From Neelides folsomi (lineage: Eukaryota > Arthropoda > Collembola > Neelipleona > Neelidae): DNA of 64,000 nucleotides. The stretch covers positions 1 to 64,000 of the forward strand of contig JAQGBZ010000299.1 in assembly GCA_034687125.1 (NCBI GenBank), read 5' to 3'. The translations under genes and the position numbers were made by a program. A model generated the notes under the pieces. The model was not told the origin of the DNA and searched no databases. It saw only the letters and a list, made by a program, of their open reading frames with translations. Every line of letters begins with the position of its first letter. Position 1 is the first letter of the stretch. Below, in pieces: positions 37,371 through 53,340 of the stretch.

Positions 37371-39216
37371 ATGGAGTGTTTGATTTGCCGTGAAACAAAG
37401 AGAGAAAACCTAATTCGTCTCACCAGCTCAAACATATTGGGATTTTTGGATCCACTGGTCTCAATTTGTGATTTACTTAATATCGACTCCAATTTCTTCC
37501 ATGAGCTTAAATTATCCTTTTACTGCAATGTCTGTCATGCGGAGTTTGATGAAGTCATGCAGGACCTGAGGGAACTCAGAAGACTTGAACATAAGCTCAC
37601 TCAAGATAGGATTAGAATTGAAGGCAAGATCAAAAATTCCATAAAGAGAACTCGTAGACGGGTGGACGAAGATTACAATCAGAATTTGAGAAAGAAAATC
37701 ATTGATGGTTTGTAATAATTTTTATTCATTTTATAATTTACCGTTCTAATTCTAAAATCATTCAAAATAAATAATAATATGATATAAATAATTAGTATAA
37801 AATTTTCATTTCTTTTTAGAGATAACAAATTTGTCGACAACATCGTTTCAAAACAGCCAATCTTCAAACAAAAGCGATGTTTCTGTTCCTGCTACAATCT
37901 TCGAATCTTCCAGCGATGTTTTGGATGGAAGTATTTCTTTCGATGCTAGCGAAATTTCAGAAATTGGGAATCAAGGATCTGAAGTTAGTTTGAGAACTGA
38001 TAACGGGGATGAAACTCTGATTGAAATGACTGAAACGCCAATTGTTGAGAACTCGAATAAAATTCATGAAATTTCACCTCAATCAATGATGCAGACTGAT
38101 GAAATCGAGTTTATGGACTATGTTAACAAAAATGAAACACATAATGGCTCAGGGAGTTCATTTGTAATCGAAGATAATATTGACCTGAAAAGATTCAATT
38201 CATCCAATGAATCATTTGTCTCAAACCAGCCAATTCAAGAAAATGGAGCTACTAATCACAAGGGACCTGAAGTGAGAACTCCTCAAAACAAATTCCGTCA
38301 ACATTCACGCTCAAGATCAACCACCCCAACTCGGTTAATTCCCTTCCTTCCACTGCTTCCGTTGCAAATTGATAAAGACGTCGAATCGACCATGGCAGAT
38401 CTTTTGAATGGAGTTGTAGCTAAAAATGAGAGTGATTATGCCCAAGAAATAATTAAGTGTAATGAGTTGACGCGGTAATTTGATCAAGTTTGTTGTTAAA
38501 ATAGAATTAACTTTATTAAATTAAATTATTATTAATGACATTACCTATGTATATTAATGTAACATTTAATTTGTATATTAGTTATACAATTAGCTACAAT
38601 GTGTTCAATGAAATATTTTATGAATAGACGCTTATCAAGTGAAGACCTCTGTATAAAATTTGTGAAGAGCGAACCAACTGTCCATTTGAAGCGTCTTTGC
38701 AAGGAAGCTATCACAAGGCTTATGATTCCTCTGAAGCAAATTGAAGTGGACCTGAACTCGTTTCAAGCTTGTCTGATTTGCCATGAGAAGCTGATGGCTA
38801 AGAGGAAGAAACAAAGCCCCACCAAGTGCCCTCAATGTAAAGAAGAAGAAGAAACCCAGAAGTCTTTTTTAACAATTCTCGAGATGAATTTTCTCAGAGA
38901 GATTGATGGGAAGCAAAAGTTCGTTTGCGATTGTAATTCGACTTTTGACAATTTGATTCAACTACGAGAACATTTGATAAGAAATTACAGAAATTGTGAA
39001 GATGCCCAGTGGAGCTGCAGTGTTTGCTCATTGGATTTTATCGCCATTGTCAAGTTGAGACAAAAGAAACCACTTTTATGTCAACATTGCTACATGAAGT
39101 TTGTTTCTACATCCGATTTGAGGAGTCATGTCATCAACGTTCACGCCACAGTGAAGAATGTTTCTTGTAACAATTGCGCTTCATTCAATGCTCCCGATCC
39201 CGATCCAGGCGATTAA
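37371..39216 (+). CDS. ZAD-like / C2H2 zinc-finger protein
   Basis: Probable DNA-binding regulator. Three exons (37371-37707, 37820-38474, 38628-39216) give 526 aa. The N-terminus, MECLICRETKRENLIRL, paired about 45 residues later with FYCNVCHAEFDEV, has the CxxC...CxxC layout of arthropod ZAD modules, followed by a basic coiled stretch. The middle (about residues 115-330) is Ser/Asn/Glu-rich and probably disordered. The C-terminal part has several Cys pairs (CLICHEKL, CPQCKEEEE, CSVCSLDF) and one standard C2H2 finger (CQHCYMKFVSTSDLRSHVINVH). The exon 2-3 join is inferred: a GTAATT donor at 38,475 and a TAG acceptor at 38,627 keep the frame. Otherwise there may be two genes, with a second start at 38,599. 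Confidence 0.65.
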
Positions 39217-40024
39217 AAAAATGTTTTATAAGGCTTAAGTACCCAACACACAAATATAATTTTATTACCATATTCAATTTCAATTTTTCAATTTATTTTG
39301 TTAATCGAATTAATATACTTACGTTTACGTTATCAATTTATAATTATAAGAACAGTAAATACTATAATGTACTTTATTAAAAATTAAATATATAGTTCAT
39401 CTTACTGTTTCTTACCATTATTATTTATATTTACCAATCTACTTGAATTGACTACAATAATTAAGAATACATGTTTAAATAAATCAATATTATTGTTAAG
39501 TTTATTTATTTGACTTATCATTGTTGTGATCACATAGGTATTGACCAAATTATCTTTAGATGTCAAACGGTATGTAAATTCCTAATATAAATTCTCATTC
39601 AATTTCCTATAAATATTTGAAGCATGACATACTTTTATAAGATAATTTTTATATCTTTTGATTTGTTTTATATTATTAACTACTCTACGTTATATTATTT
39701 CATAGTTTTGACTGTAATGTGGTCTAATTGTCTCCGACAGCGAATCATCATTATTACCTGCTTACCGACACTACAAAATACAAAGAACCTAGGGAGATAT
39801 GGAGAAGGCCTCTAAAGACAAGCGCGTTTTCTCATTTGATCTGCAGCATAGATACGCCTAAGAGGTGCCTTTTTAAATTTTAGGGATGGATCAAGTAGAT
39901 TTTAATTTAATTATTTGTTTATACTATTTATCTAATTGCAATGATTAATGAGATTTGAGTGATTGAAAGATTCTTTAATTAGGCAGTTTCTTGTAAATGA
40001 ATATAATAAATTATATCAATTAAA
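39217..40024. other. Intergenic
   Basis: AT-rich gap before rabenosyn. No gene or RNA was seen. A 63-codon plus frame at 39,624-39,815 is hydrophobic by base bias only. Confidence 0.55.
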
Positions 40025-41488
40025 ATGTCATTATCTTCAACAACCTCGACTATTGCCATTCCAGAAGGGTAAATTAAATGTTTATTATTGTCTATTTTAT
40101 TGGTGTTTTTATATTTAAAATGTGATAAGTCGTATTAAATTGTTATTTAATTAGGTTCATGTGCCCAGATTGCCACGGCTTATTTGGCTCATCAGAAGAG
40201 CTTTTATTTCATTACAAGTCGGAGCACACGGGTGGGCCAAAATATGTAGAGCAAGAACAGCCAAAAGTTATAGCTTCTCAATCTCTGGGAGTTTCAAGAA
40301 CTCATTTCGAATCTTTCAAGAAGTTTAGAAAGGCCAAGATTGATCGAACAGCGTCTGAAGCCAATAAACTTTTAATTCGTTTGTGTAAAATTTTAAAAGA
40401 TCTCCCTGAAGAAATTCGATTACGAAAAGGTTTGCCTTAATAAATGCATTATAAAATTAATTTTATAATATTAATGAACCTATACCATAACTTATTTCCA
40501 ATTTTAGCTCATGAACAAAACATTGTGGTGTGGATAGACGAAAAATTTGTCAATCGATGTCCCGATTGCAGCATTCCATTCCATCTCCTTGAACGAAAGC
40601 ATCATTGTCGCTTGTGTGGATCTGTGATGTGCGACAACTGTTCTCTTTTTCTTCATGCTGAAGAAGCGAAGAGCCTTTCTAACTCCATCCAAGCTTCTGT
40701 TTTTATTAGGGAGGATGTGAGAATACGACTATGCAATTACTGCTCAAATGTCGTAAGGATCACGTTTAACACTTAATTTAAAACTATCAATATACTTGTC
40801 AATATATTAAAAATGGAAATAAAATTCAGATAACCTCAAGTAAACGATTGGGTCCCTCAGAGCCACTTGCCATCATTGAATTGTACACAAAACTCACGCG
40901 GGCCATGAATGAGTGCCAAGAAGGTTTGAATTACTTTGGGAAGATCGTGAAGTCGATGGAAGAAGGAGAAACGCTTTATTCCGTGAGTCAGGCGACTGAA
41001 GCTCGAAGTCTCTTATTGAGAGCCACAGATTCTGTCGATGGGCTGAGCAAGAAAATCATCACCATTGGAGGAAACGGAGGAGAAATGAGGCTTCAACAGA
41101 GAATTCGTTTATCAGCAGTGAATTTCATTCGAGATGTTCTCGCCACCTCCCCTTCAATTCCTGTTCAAAGGGAGGAAGGTGGATGGGCTGCTTCGGCCGT
41201 TAGAGAAACTGAAGAGGATCCTTTTAAACAGCAAATTGCCAACTTGAAAAAATTTATTAGCGATGCAAGGTAAATAATTATTTTTAAAAATAATTTTATA
41301 AATTACAAATTCTGTATTAATTAGATGTGAATTGTAGGCAATAAAAATTCAATTTGAATGCTTATAATGTTTTAATAATTATTGATTGAGTATTGGTTCA
41401 TTTTTGACTATTCCAGACGAGCTGGTCGAGATGAGGAAGTTGAAACACTTCAAGCGAGCCTCAGAGAGTTTGAACGACTGAGTATCAG

Positions 41489-41492
<4 letters not shown>
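40025..41492 (+). CDS. RBSN: Rabenosyn-5 (FYVE, Rab effector), short form
   Basis: Early-endosome tether that binds PI3P through a FYVE finger and Rab4/Rab5 through helical hairpins. Five exons (40025-40068, 40155-40429, 40508-40752, 40830-41269, 41417-41492) give 359 aa. There is an N-terminal C2H2 finger (FMCPDCHGLFGSSEELLFHY, then KSEH) and a helical linker. The FYVE domain opens VVWIDEKFVNRCPDC, with the PI3P motif ERKHHCRLCG and closing Cys pairs CDNC and CNYC. The C-terminal Rab-binding hairpin is QQIANLKKFISDARRAGRDE, then EVETLQASLREFERL. Human rabenosyn is about 784 aa: the long central part with NPF repeats is absent here. It converges on PGM1, and the stop codons overlap. Confidence 0.9.
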
Positions 41493-43901
<2,409 letters not shown>

Positions 43902-44227
43902 AATGACCACAAATTAAATATCCTATCTTTAGTCACAAGATGATATCGGGGAATGATAAGGTGAAGGTCAAAGCCGACCAGAAGCCACGTGTCCACGTTT
44001 TATTCATCTTGCGAGATCAACAGAGAAATGCCCAAAGTGTGCAATGAAACATTTGGATGAATCAACACGCTAAAACGAGGACAAGAATAAGAAATTCTAA
44101 TCAGAGTTAAGCTCATATTTATCATAAATATAACCGGCCAATGCGTTAATGAATTGCTTGATGAGAATAGCCAGATTGAGCCGATGACATGGCCTTTCAT
44201 TAAATTCATTATTTAGGAGGAAAAGGG

Positions 44228-44419
44228 TTGAAGGAGGAGGATGAGAGGTCAAAGTTTGGGCTACATTTCTGTTTTGGATGGAACGGAAGGGCGTGTATGT
44301 GGGAGTGGTGTCAGTTGGGAATGCGTCGAAGAGGGAGCTTTCGTCTCCGCCTTTCCCTCTCCGTCAGTCAATTCCTCCGTCTCCGCCGGAGCACATCGTC
44401 CCGAATTCCTCTCAAACAC
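44228..44419 (+). other. Candidate 5' exon with strong donor site
   Basis: A CpG-rich island about 190 bp long is open in all three plus frames and ends CACGG followed by GTAAGTTC, a near-consensus splice donor. The open frames have no recognisable protein, so a 5' UTR or short-leader exon of a gene extending to the right is the best reading. It lies about 300 bp from the PGM1 start on the opposite strand, so a bidirectional promoter is possible. Confidence 0.3.
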
Positions 44420-46717
44420 GGGTAAGTTCAATGGCACTTATTGTTAATCTAACTGCTCTCATCATCATCTATTATAATTACCTTCATACTCACTTTAGCC
44501 AAAGCTTGACAGTCAGGTTTAGTAATCCTTATTGTAATGTCATTTAATTTTTTTATATTTTTACATTTTCGTTTTCATTTCGTTTCAGTATTTTTAATTT
44601 TTCTACTAAATTACCTAATTATAATGCTACAATTCTTAAATGACTTGATTAAAGTGTTTGACTCAAACAACATTGACCTGACATGATTGTAAGATTTATA
44701 TTGAAATGATGTTTTGTATCTTTTAATTTTAAATTCTAATCATTGTAATTCAGCCTTTCTCCATTTTCGTCGGCTAACTTATTGATTTTAAACGTTTTGA
44801 TTGATTTTCAATCGAAATATATAGGATCTTTTGTTTTATATTAAATTGAGCTTTTCATTGTAAAATTTCGTACAAACGTTGATGAATTATATTATTATTA
44901 TTTTGCAGGATTGAGGTGAATCTCCCATCGTTTTAATTTCAGTATTAAGCGAGAGTCGAAGTCACTTAAAAGCGATAACCTCATTAAGATTTCATTGTTT
45001 AACTATGTGAAGAATAGATTAAAGGTATGTTAAAATTTCCTTTTACCAATTTAATAAATCTAAACTTTGTAAAGGAGGGTATTAAGACATAATTTCGTAA
45101 TCCACCCTGTCTCGACCAAATTCCCAGATGTGCTTGGGAGTAAACCACTACTTTAAGAGTTGTTTCATTCTCCCATCTACTAAATATATAAAATGAGGAT
45201 CGATAAAGTCGTTGACAAATGTCTGGCAAGAAGTATTATTATCCTACAGACGACACTCAATTCCTTCCAGCATTAAAGCATTTAAGGGACATTTTCTCTC
45301 GCAAGGATCATTCCCTCCTGGAGTTGTTGTATAGGAGGATGATGTGAGCTTGTGTGTGCGTTCAGGACCTTGGCAATCTCTCAATTTTTCATCCGTATTT
45401 TGGAAAATGGACCAGGAGGAAGATGAAGGGAAAGAATCAAAACACACCTTTATTTTTATTAATTTTCTCCCAAGAAAACCAAGATCATTGAGGAGGCGAG
45501 GAGCGTAAATCAAAATAATTGGCTTTCAGCCCAAGGAATTCCCAAAACACTTTTATTTTTTCCGATCATCTCCCGATGCGGTTCGAAATTCTTCATTTAT
45601 CGATTACGGTCCGAAGCCGCGGAATTCCCCACACACCCTCCCCCTTTATTGGAAATCTCATTCATTTGGAACATTTGAGATCTTTTCCAACTTTCAAATA
45701 TTCATTATATGTGCACAACTTTCATAAAACTGCATCACTCGTGAAAATGTATCTTGGAAATGATCTTTTCCAAACTTCCACTTCACTTGTCAGCTTTCCC
45801 GGGTTGTCCCATTTGGTTCGGGCTTATTATCGTAAAAAAATATACAAATTGGGTTCTTTAATGGAACATAATTTAAATAACACTTTCACTCTCTAATAAC
45901 AAAGTTTGAGCCCTCGCATGTTTTTGCCAAGTTGTTATTCTCCAAACTTCCTCACCTTCTGTGCCAATTTTAATAAATAAGGCGAGAAATGGGGATTTCG
46001 TAGAATAACGGCTTTTGTTAATGATCAAATGAAAAGTTTTTGGAAGTTGAAAGATTTTTTGGAGGTTTCTCTCCTTCATCATATAAGATGAAGTTATTAT
46101 ACTAAAGCTCTCCCCATTCCAATTTGGAATTATTGGGAGCATAAGTATACACACATTTCTTGTCATTTGTGAACATTTAGCTCCCTTTTTCATTTCAATT
46201 TGGCTCTAAGTTGGACAAACTAATTCTTAACCGGAAAGTAACTTTCAATATAAATTTTTCCCATGTTAAAAACGATTGATAAAAGTAGTAATTGCATCCT
46301 TTAAACTAATTCAATTTAAATAAATTAAAACATCAATAACCTATCTTGTTAAGAATTATACCATTAAGATGAATAATCCGTCAATTTTTCATTAAACCTT
46401 CGCTGTAATTAATTATTTAAGCACAAACTCAAAACAGGTAAAAATACAAATTTAAACTTTAAGTCGTTGTTCCGCAATAATTGTTTAGTCAAGTATATAA
46501 CATATTTAAACACTTGTTTAAAGGAAAATGATCGATCTATTTGAGTAATCCTTTAGATTTGAGAATTAGTTGAGTGTTTAATTATTATTAACGATTAAAC
46601 TGAATTTAACTAAAAAGGATGGAAGAATTCGTACTTCTGAACCAAAACCATCTAACTTCTCTTCTAAGAAATTTTCCTTCTCAAATGGGGTATTATGAGA
46701 GGGGCGCATGGCAGATC

Positions 46718-46796
46718 ACGTTTTTCAAAATTGAGGCATGTTTCGTGATTCAGCGGGAATCCAAATCATGCGACATGTCTCAATTTATAAACACGT
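46718..46796 (+). ncRNA. MicroRNA-precursor-like hairpin
   Basis: The two arms (46718-46750 and 46764-46796) pair over 33 positions by hand: 26 Watson-Crick, 3 G-U and 4 mismatches, with no bulges and a 13-base loop. The G-U pairs exist only in the plus-strand RNA, so the plus strand folds better. Length and shape fit an animal pre-miRNA. I do not recognise either arm as a known microRNA. It lies in the gene-poor region, away from any recognised element. Confidence 0.5.
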
Positions 46797-49700
46797 TATT
46801 TACTCATAGCATACAAACCCCATGCGAGAAAAATATTTTCTTACATGTTTGATGATTCTGAAATAGAAATCCGGGCAGATTGTAGAACAAACGAAAAATT
46901 GGGGGTTTTGAAAATAGGGAAATAATAAAATATCCCTTAATGGTTATTTATGTCTTGCCATGGGTAAAATTAGAATAGGATTTATTATTGATGTCATCAT
47001 TTTTGAAATCTATATTTGTAGTTGAAGATCATTCTTAATTTCTTATTGCATCGCGTCGCCTTTTATAGAACTCAAGGTTTTAATTTTTGAATAATGGCAT
47101 CATCAAGTTGAGTCAATGGCTCACACAAGGAGAAGATGAGTTTTGTTTTTCTTACTTTTGATTCTTTATGAATCATTAACCCTTCTTGAGTCTCTTGATG
47201 GATCACACCTTCGTCAAATGCATTTTTTACCTTTGGCAAATTTGCCTTCAGCTTCCTTCCTTTTTGCATATGACTCATATGGCTCGAGACAATAAAAGTT
47301 TTCTTAGCGCAAATTACACAGTTTTATCATTTCCCTTATATAACTTCCCAAATTCGGAGGATGATGAGGGATAAAAAATTGTACAAAACACTCGTAAATG
47401 CACCTTTATTTACAAGTTGAAAAGGTGAAGAAGAGGAAATGTTCAATTAGGTCGTTTTAAACTCCTCTTTTCCATTATCACTCACTCGGTTCAATTCCCA
47501 ATTGTGTTCTTAAGCCCCATCCAATAATATATTATTTGATCCTCTCACACACGTGCTGGTTTCTTTAAGGTCGTAAATTAAAAGGAATTCAACGATCCGC
47601 TGCAGCTGGATTCTACATAAAATTCCTCCATTTTTTTTTAACCAAAACCCATTCATTTCCACCCTAAAGAAATGGGAGGTTTTGGAGGAAACGAGAAAGT
47701 TGAAAGAAAGTAGGTAGGATTTTGATATTCATTTATTCATTCCTCTCATCTTCTTGTATTTCTTAAATTGTGATTTATCTTTTGGATTCATATGAGGAAT
47801 GGAACTTGATTGATTGTGTTGGGCTCATTAGTAGCACTGCTGAAACAACTTGATGATTTGGAAAGAGGAATTGATGTCGAATTTTTAATTTTGAACTATA
47901 GCCTTTGGCAAATTAATATCGAGGTTGGAGGAACATGAAAAACATTGAGGTTTTCTTTTGACTTGTCAAGTTCTTTAACTACCCGTGATGTTCCAACCAT
48001 TCAATTTAAAATTTCGATTTAATTTATTATAAGAAGGTTCTTTTAAATTGATTAATCTGGAGGGTGCGGAAATGGAAGCAGGGTGAATAGGTAATGAGCA
48101 ACTCAATTCAACAAACTGGTCTTTTTTCTTACTTATCATCATCTACACATTGTTTGCTTTCACTTTGGGCTCAATGAGGATTTAAACTGTTTATTGACAA
48201 TTTGGAAACTTCCCTTTCTCTCTCAAAACTATTTGATAGAATAACAAGCGGTGATGGTGCACATTCAGCAGAGTTTCTTGTTTTTCCACATGTCTGTATT
48301 ACTTTGTATGTCTTACAATTAGTTAGGGTTATTTAGATATTATTTGTTGAGTTTTTCATCTCGTGTTTATTATATCAGATGAGGAATGGAGATAGACCTA
48401 CAGAAATTGATGTTTAGTATTTTTCAACTGATGGATTTATATGGCTTGTGTGGTTGAGCCTTCTCAGCGACCCAGAGATTGTAACAAAACGTAAATACAT
48501 ATACGTAGCATACATAAGTACAAATAAATGTATGTAGACTTGTAGTCTTGTTCATGTGAAGTACTACATGCAAGTTGTTCTATACACTGAGTAGTAAGAT
48601 AATGCTCATTGAATGAAACAGTGGTGATTAGAGGGAAAAGCTGCTGTTAAACAAATGGCAGACGAGGCGACCTCCTAAAGCCACTCCGGTTGATAAACCC
48701 CACGGAATCAAATTACAATTTATGGACTTGCTCTTCCCTTTGAGCTTCTCAACATCTCTCAATGTCTTTCATTAGGAGAAAATAATATGGTCTATTTCCA
48801 TTTTTATGGCTCTCACACTCTCACACATCCAGCTTGAGTTTTTGTTTTGATGAACATGACACGCACTTTTAATTACAACTCCTATTACTTCTCTATTCAA
48901 TAAATAGTAGTTAATGGTAAACAGAGTAATTTGAATTTATAAATATACTGATAGTGAAGAGTGATTAGTTTAAAAAAAGGTTAGTTAGTTAGCCTTAGTT
49001 AGTATACAGACGGTTGTGAGACTGACTTTGAACTTCATCGTAACTCATACTTTGAACTTTTAATCTCATTGATAATCTGAAGATGCTTTTGACGTTCCTT
49101 GTAACGAGAGACATTTGTAGAATGAGAAAATGAGTTTGGGAGCCGACTGAGGTTGCTGATGAGAGATGAACAAGACATTGACTTATCTTCTTTTAGTATT
49201 TATTGACTCTCTATGAACATTCATATACTGATAATCCTTTTCTTGGGGCTTTTAAACTCTCAAAGCGTTAAGAGTTTGTAAAGCACCGGTGAGGTATATT
49301 GAATATAGATATCATCTATAATACATTTGTATTTGAAGGATGTTTAAAGTTATATCAAAGTAAATATCGAAGAATGTGTTCTTGTTTTATGTTAAGACTT
49401 TTTGGAATTTTCGTTTTTTTCCTATACACATAAATATTTTAAGGAAACATATGAGGAGATATATCATTTACGTCTACCTGTGTTCATTCTCATACATATG
49501 TAAGTGTATGTATGCTTAAGATTTAAAAAAAATTTTTGAGAGTGGGTTAAATATGGAGAAATGGGAAGATGCATGTGGTTGGAGCTAAAGAAGAACTCTT
49601 TGACTTATTTACCTTGACTTGAACCAATATGTGGATTTCACCATTCCAATCCAACTGTGCGTAATATCGTCTTGCCCTCATTCCTTTCACAAATGTTCAC

Positions 49701-50705
49701 GCTTTACCTATGGACTTGCTCTTCATTATTGTATTGACATTCCTCGTGGGCTCATTACTCCATTACTTACAGCTAACTAGGCGTAAGTAAAGGAAGTTAT
49801 AATTCTTCCCACTTTTATTATCATTGAAACTTCTTGGAAGTTGGGATCTATTTTTTCCATGGAGGATCATTCAAATGAATTCTGTCAAATGACATTTAAT
49901 TTGATGACTCTCGGTCCTATTGTTAAGAGTTTTAACTACTTAGACTGAATTGTACAATAAAAGTTAATTGTAAGAGGATTCCATTTAAAGTAAAGAATGG
50001 AGGTTCAGTTTCAGTTTATAAGTATCTTGACTTGGAGCTGTAGAATTTATTAGTTCAATGTTCATCTCATTTGAATCTTCTCAAATTCATGCATTCCTTC
50101 GTGTGAGAATGAAGAATTGGGGCGTTTGGCTCCGTCTGTACTATGAGAGATTTCTCACTCCTCTCTGTATCACTAACGTCGCGGGTTTAAAAATGAGGAT
50201 GAGGAAAATAATTTTTTTTACTATTCATTCTTCAAAGGAGAATAAAAGGATTGCTGGATTTGAAAATGAGTGTCAACCCTTACTTGCTCCTTGTTCATTC
50301 TGTACAGGGAAGATCCTGAGACTCAGAAAACTTACAATAGAGGCTTGTTCAAAGATTCAAGTTTCACTTATGTTGGGCTATTAAGAATAAAGGCTAACCT
50401 CATTAAGTGTGAGAGTGATTAATTAGAATTTAGATGGTGGGGTTGTGGGACAATTAATGAATTTACATGGACGATTTTTGGAACTTGGCCATTATCTCAT
50501 TCCAAAAGGGGTGTGGTCAAATGAATGATGGTGAGAGGACGAGATTTTGACATTTTTGACAACTAATCATTATTATCAATGCTTTTAATAGAGTTGCCAT
50601 TTCTCAATTAGGTCCATTAATCATGTTTACTTCTGTTATAAATGATGAAGGAATTAATACTGAGAAGTTTAATGATGATTTTGTTCAACGATTTTTTCAA
50701 CTTGT

Positions 50706-50709
50706 TCAC
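50706..50709. repeat. Possible target-site duplication, left (TCAC)
   Basis: TCAC directly outside the left terminal repeat matches TCAC at 54597-54600. Four bases alone are weak support, but they abut both termini exactly. Confidence 0.5.
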
Positions 50710-51064
50710 ACCAAACCGTTGCAAATTTCTGAACTGAGCGAAATCGTTCAGTTCACTATATTTTTTTACGGTCGACGTTCAGTTCAGTTCTTAAAAATGT
50801 AATGAATAGTATGCATATTAACAAATTCATTTAAATTGACAGTAACAAATTATTGTCAAATCTTTGTCTTATAATTACCCTATTCATTAATGCACAAATT
50901 TTGGGCTAAGCTAGATAAATTTTGAAAAACCCCATTAAATTATCTTTATAATAAATATTTTCTTAGCAATAAAAAGTAAATAATTGATCCAAAAGTAATA
51001 TAAACATTTTTCATTTACTGAAATCTCAATTAAACATTTAATATGAATATGAATATGAATAAGT

Positions 51065-52900
51065 TCATTTGAACATTAAAATCAAAATATGCAAAACAGT
51101 CAGCTCCATTTTTACAATTACAAAAATGTTGGGAAATCCCTTTGTGTCCATATTTCTTGTTGAATTGAACGTAGACCTTATGAGATCGGGCTCCCACGTA
51201 CCGAGAAGAAATTGACGTGGAAAGAAGATTTTTGGTTTCTCGATTGACATAAATTACAAATTCTTAATTTGCTCCAAATTTTCTTGAATGTAATTTCGAG
51301 CCATCTTTGTTTGGTAGCTTCCCAAAGTAAACATTGACATTTCTTCGTCGTTCATGCGTGGAAAAGAGTAAATCTTTATCAATCGCTTTACGCCACTCTG
51401 TAGAAGAAATGCGGGAGTTTTCAAAACGCGGTTTGAGCATATTTCGCTTTTTCATTCTTAAAAGAGCTTGATCGGCTATCCTTTCATGAAGATCCGAATC
51501 GGTGTAGAGCGGAGGAGAATAAGCGTTGATTAATGCAGCAACAATTCGAACAATAGCAGTCAGCTTTCCAGTGTAGACGTAAGGAATTTCAACGACGGAT
51601 GACAACACGACGATTTGCAATTTCACTGCAGTTCCTAAAATTCCGGTCAACAAGGTTCTGATCATTTGGCTTTCGCCATTGCTCGTAGCCTTCACATTCA
51701 GTAAGGATTTTCTTGTAAATCTCTCCATCGCCGTTCCTGCTGTCCGTTATCCACGTCCACGTCAACGTAATAGCCATCTGAAATATTGAAAAAATGACGT
51801 AATTTATAAATCGACTGTTTATAAAAATTAGCGTAATTTATTATTGGACAATTTTAATTTATAATTTGATTAGTTTATGTTTTATGTTTATGTACCAGAA
51901 GCAATAATTATCATAGGCTTCAAAAGATTTCGCATCTTGAAGAGAAAAAAGGTTGATTTTTGAAAGTCGTGCTCTGATGATTTTTGTATGTATACATATC
52001 AATTACAAGTATCACCGATTCCTCATGAGTGTTGAAGAGCTTTTTAAGAAAGGCAGGCGTATAATAACGGCTTCTCTGGTGATGTGAGAAAATCCCAAAA
52101 ATTCCGGCACGAATACACACATCAGAATCTTGATTATTGCTGAAAGACATTAGCTCACAAGTGAAAAGTTGAACAGGAAACGGAGTAATTCTTGCGAAAG
52201 ACTCAATTTTACTTTCATCAAAAACATTGCCAATGCTTCTCGTGTTGACCTATGCAATGAATTTCTCAATTTCATTTTGACATATTTATCATGGAGATCG
52301 TCAAATTCCGGCGACTCAATCCAAGGAGCATCTTGTAATCATCATGATCCATTCTCAGAGAAATCAAATGCACATCTCACACTTGTGTTTTGATTTAATG
52401 TCAACAAAGAAATAAATTCTTCAATCTCTTCAACTTGCTATTTGACTTCATCTTTAAATGGTTTGATTAATTTGAGAGCTTCCTTTGAAAACATTTTGTC
52501 GATGGTCAAATGCTCCTTACATATCCGATTGTTCATTGGGACGTAGACTTGCGTTCCAGACTTGCAAAATTGCGCATTTCGGAATTCGACATCGATTCAC
52601 TTTAGAGCAGATGAAACATTTAGCTTCGCATATAATGCACGAAGGAATTGACAAAACACAAACGATACTGTTTCTCCAGATGGCATTTCAGCGTTTGTTT
52701 GTTCGGACTCTTCAAATTCATCTTTGTCATCATCATCTAAATCATCCAGTTCCGTCAATATTGGAGTAATCATTTCTTCATTGTCAAAAAATTCATGAGT
52801 GAATGTTTGGACGATGTTCTTTTGATAAGAAACAAGGTGAGCTGAAGTTGAAGGTTGATTTGAGGAAACATAATTTCACACTAATCAAAATCTTCAAGTC
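51065..52900 (-). pseudogene. Broken DDE_Tnp_4-type transposase
   Basis: Minus-strand coding debris in several frames, in the right order for this family: KMLLGLSRRNFDDLHDKYV and STREALAMFLMKVKLSLSQE, then LLRFLFN (N-terminal helical part, about 52,350-52,150), FGIFSHHQRSRYYTPAFLKK and ILVIDMYTY (first catalytic Asp region), a gap, DGYYVDVDVDNG near 51,770, and IPYVYTGKLTAIVRIVAALI with NAYSPPLYTDSDL, typical of the C-terminal catalytic helix. A last piece (51,250-51,065) contains DLIRSTFNSTRNMDTK. Frame changes, stops and a missing central part show it is inactive. Confidence 0.7.
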
Positions 52901-53340
52901 AATGTATTCGTAAATTGAAGCTTCTACTTTCTTTAATCTACACTCCTTGGAAGTACGTGACTTTTATTGTTCAATATAATCTATGATAAAGCTCAAAATA
53001 ATTAATGATTAATATATATTATATGAATTAAAGATAATAATAAAGATGAATAAAGAATTCAGGATAAATATCATGTATTTAATTAAAATTGAAAAGTTAC
53101 GCCACATTTTTCAAGTATTGATTTCTATTTCATTGAATCGTCGAAAATATAAATGAATGAGATGTTGACATGTTCAAGAGATGGAACATTACTTGAAATC
53201 TCAATCAGAATCCTAATACCACTCTGATTTTCTTCAGCTTTGTCCAATTCAACGTTTGAAGTTAATTCCTTATTGGTCTCTTTATTTTTCTAATTAGAAT
53301 CATTATTTACATTATACATAAGTAATAAATAATTTAATTA

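Larger units (their letters stand above)
43902..50705. other. Gene-poor region, first part
   Basis: No recognisable protein gene. The base texture changes at about 44,200: longer G/A and C/T runs, more GC, fewer A/T homopolymers. Open frames here (for example 45,519-45,896 plus) overlap frames on both strands, have no domain and no codon pattern, and follow from the higher GC. A candidate leader exon (44,228-44,419) and a microRNA-like hairpin (46,718-46,796) are listed separately. Confidence 0.55.

Noticed and set aside
45519-45896. 125-codon plus-strand open frame in the gene desert
   Set aside because: Frames are open on both strands because GC is higher here. No motif, no codon pattern and no splice structure.
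52169-52769. Two plus-strand open frames of 74 and 94 codons
   Set aside because: Antisense shadows of the minus-strand transposase relic.
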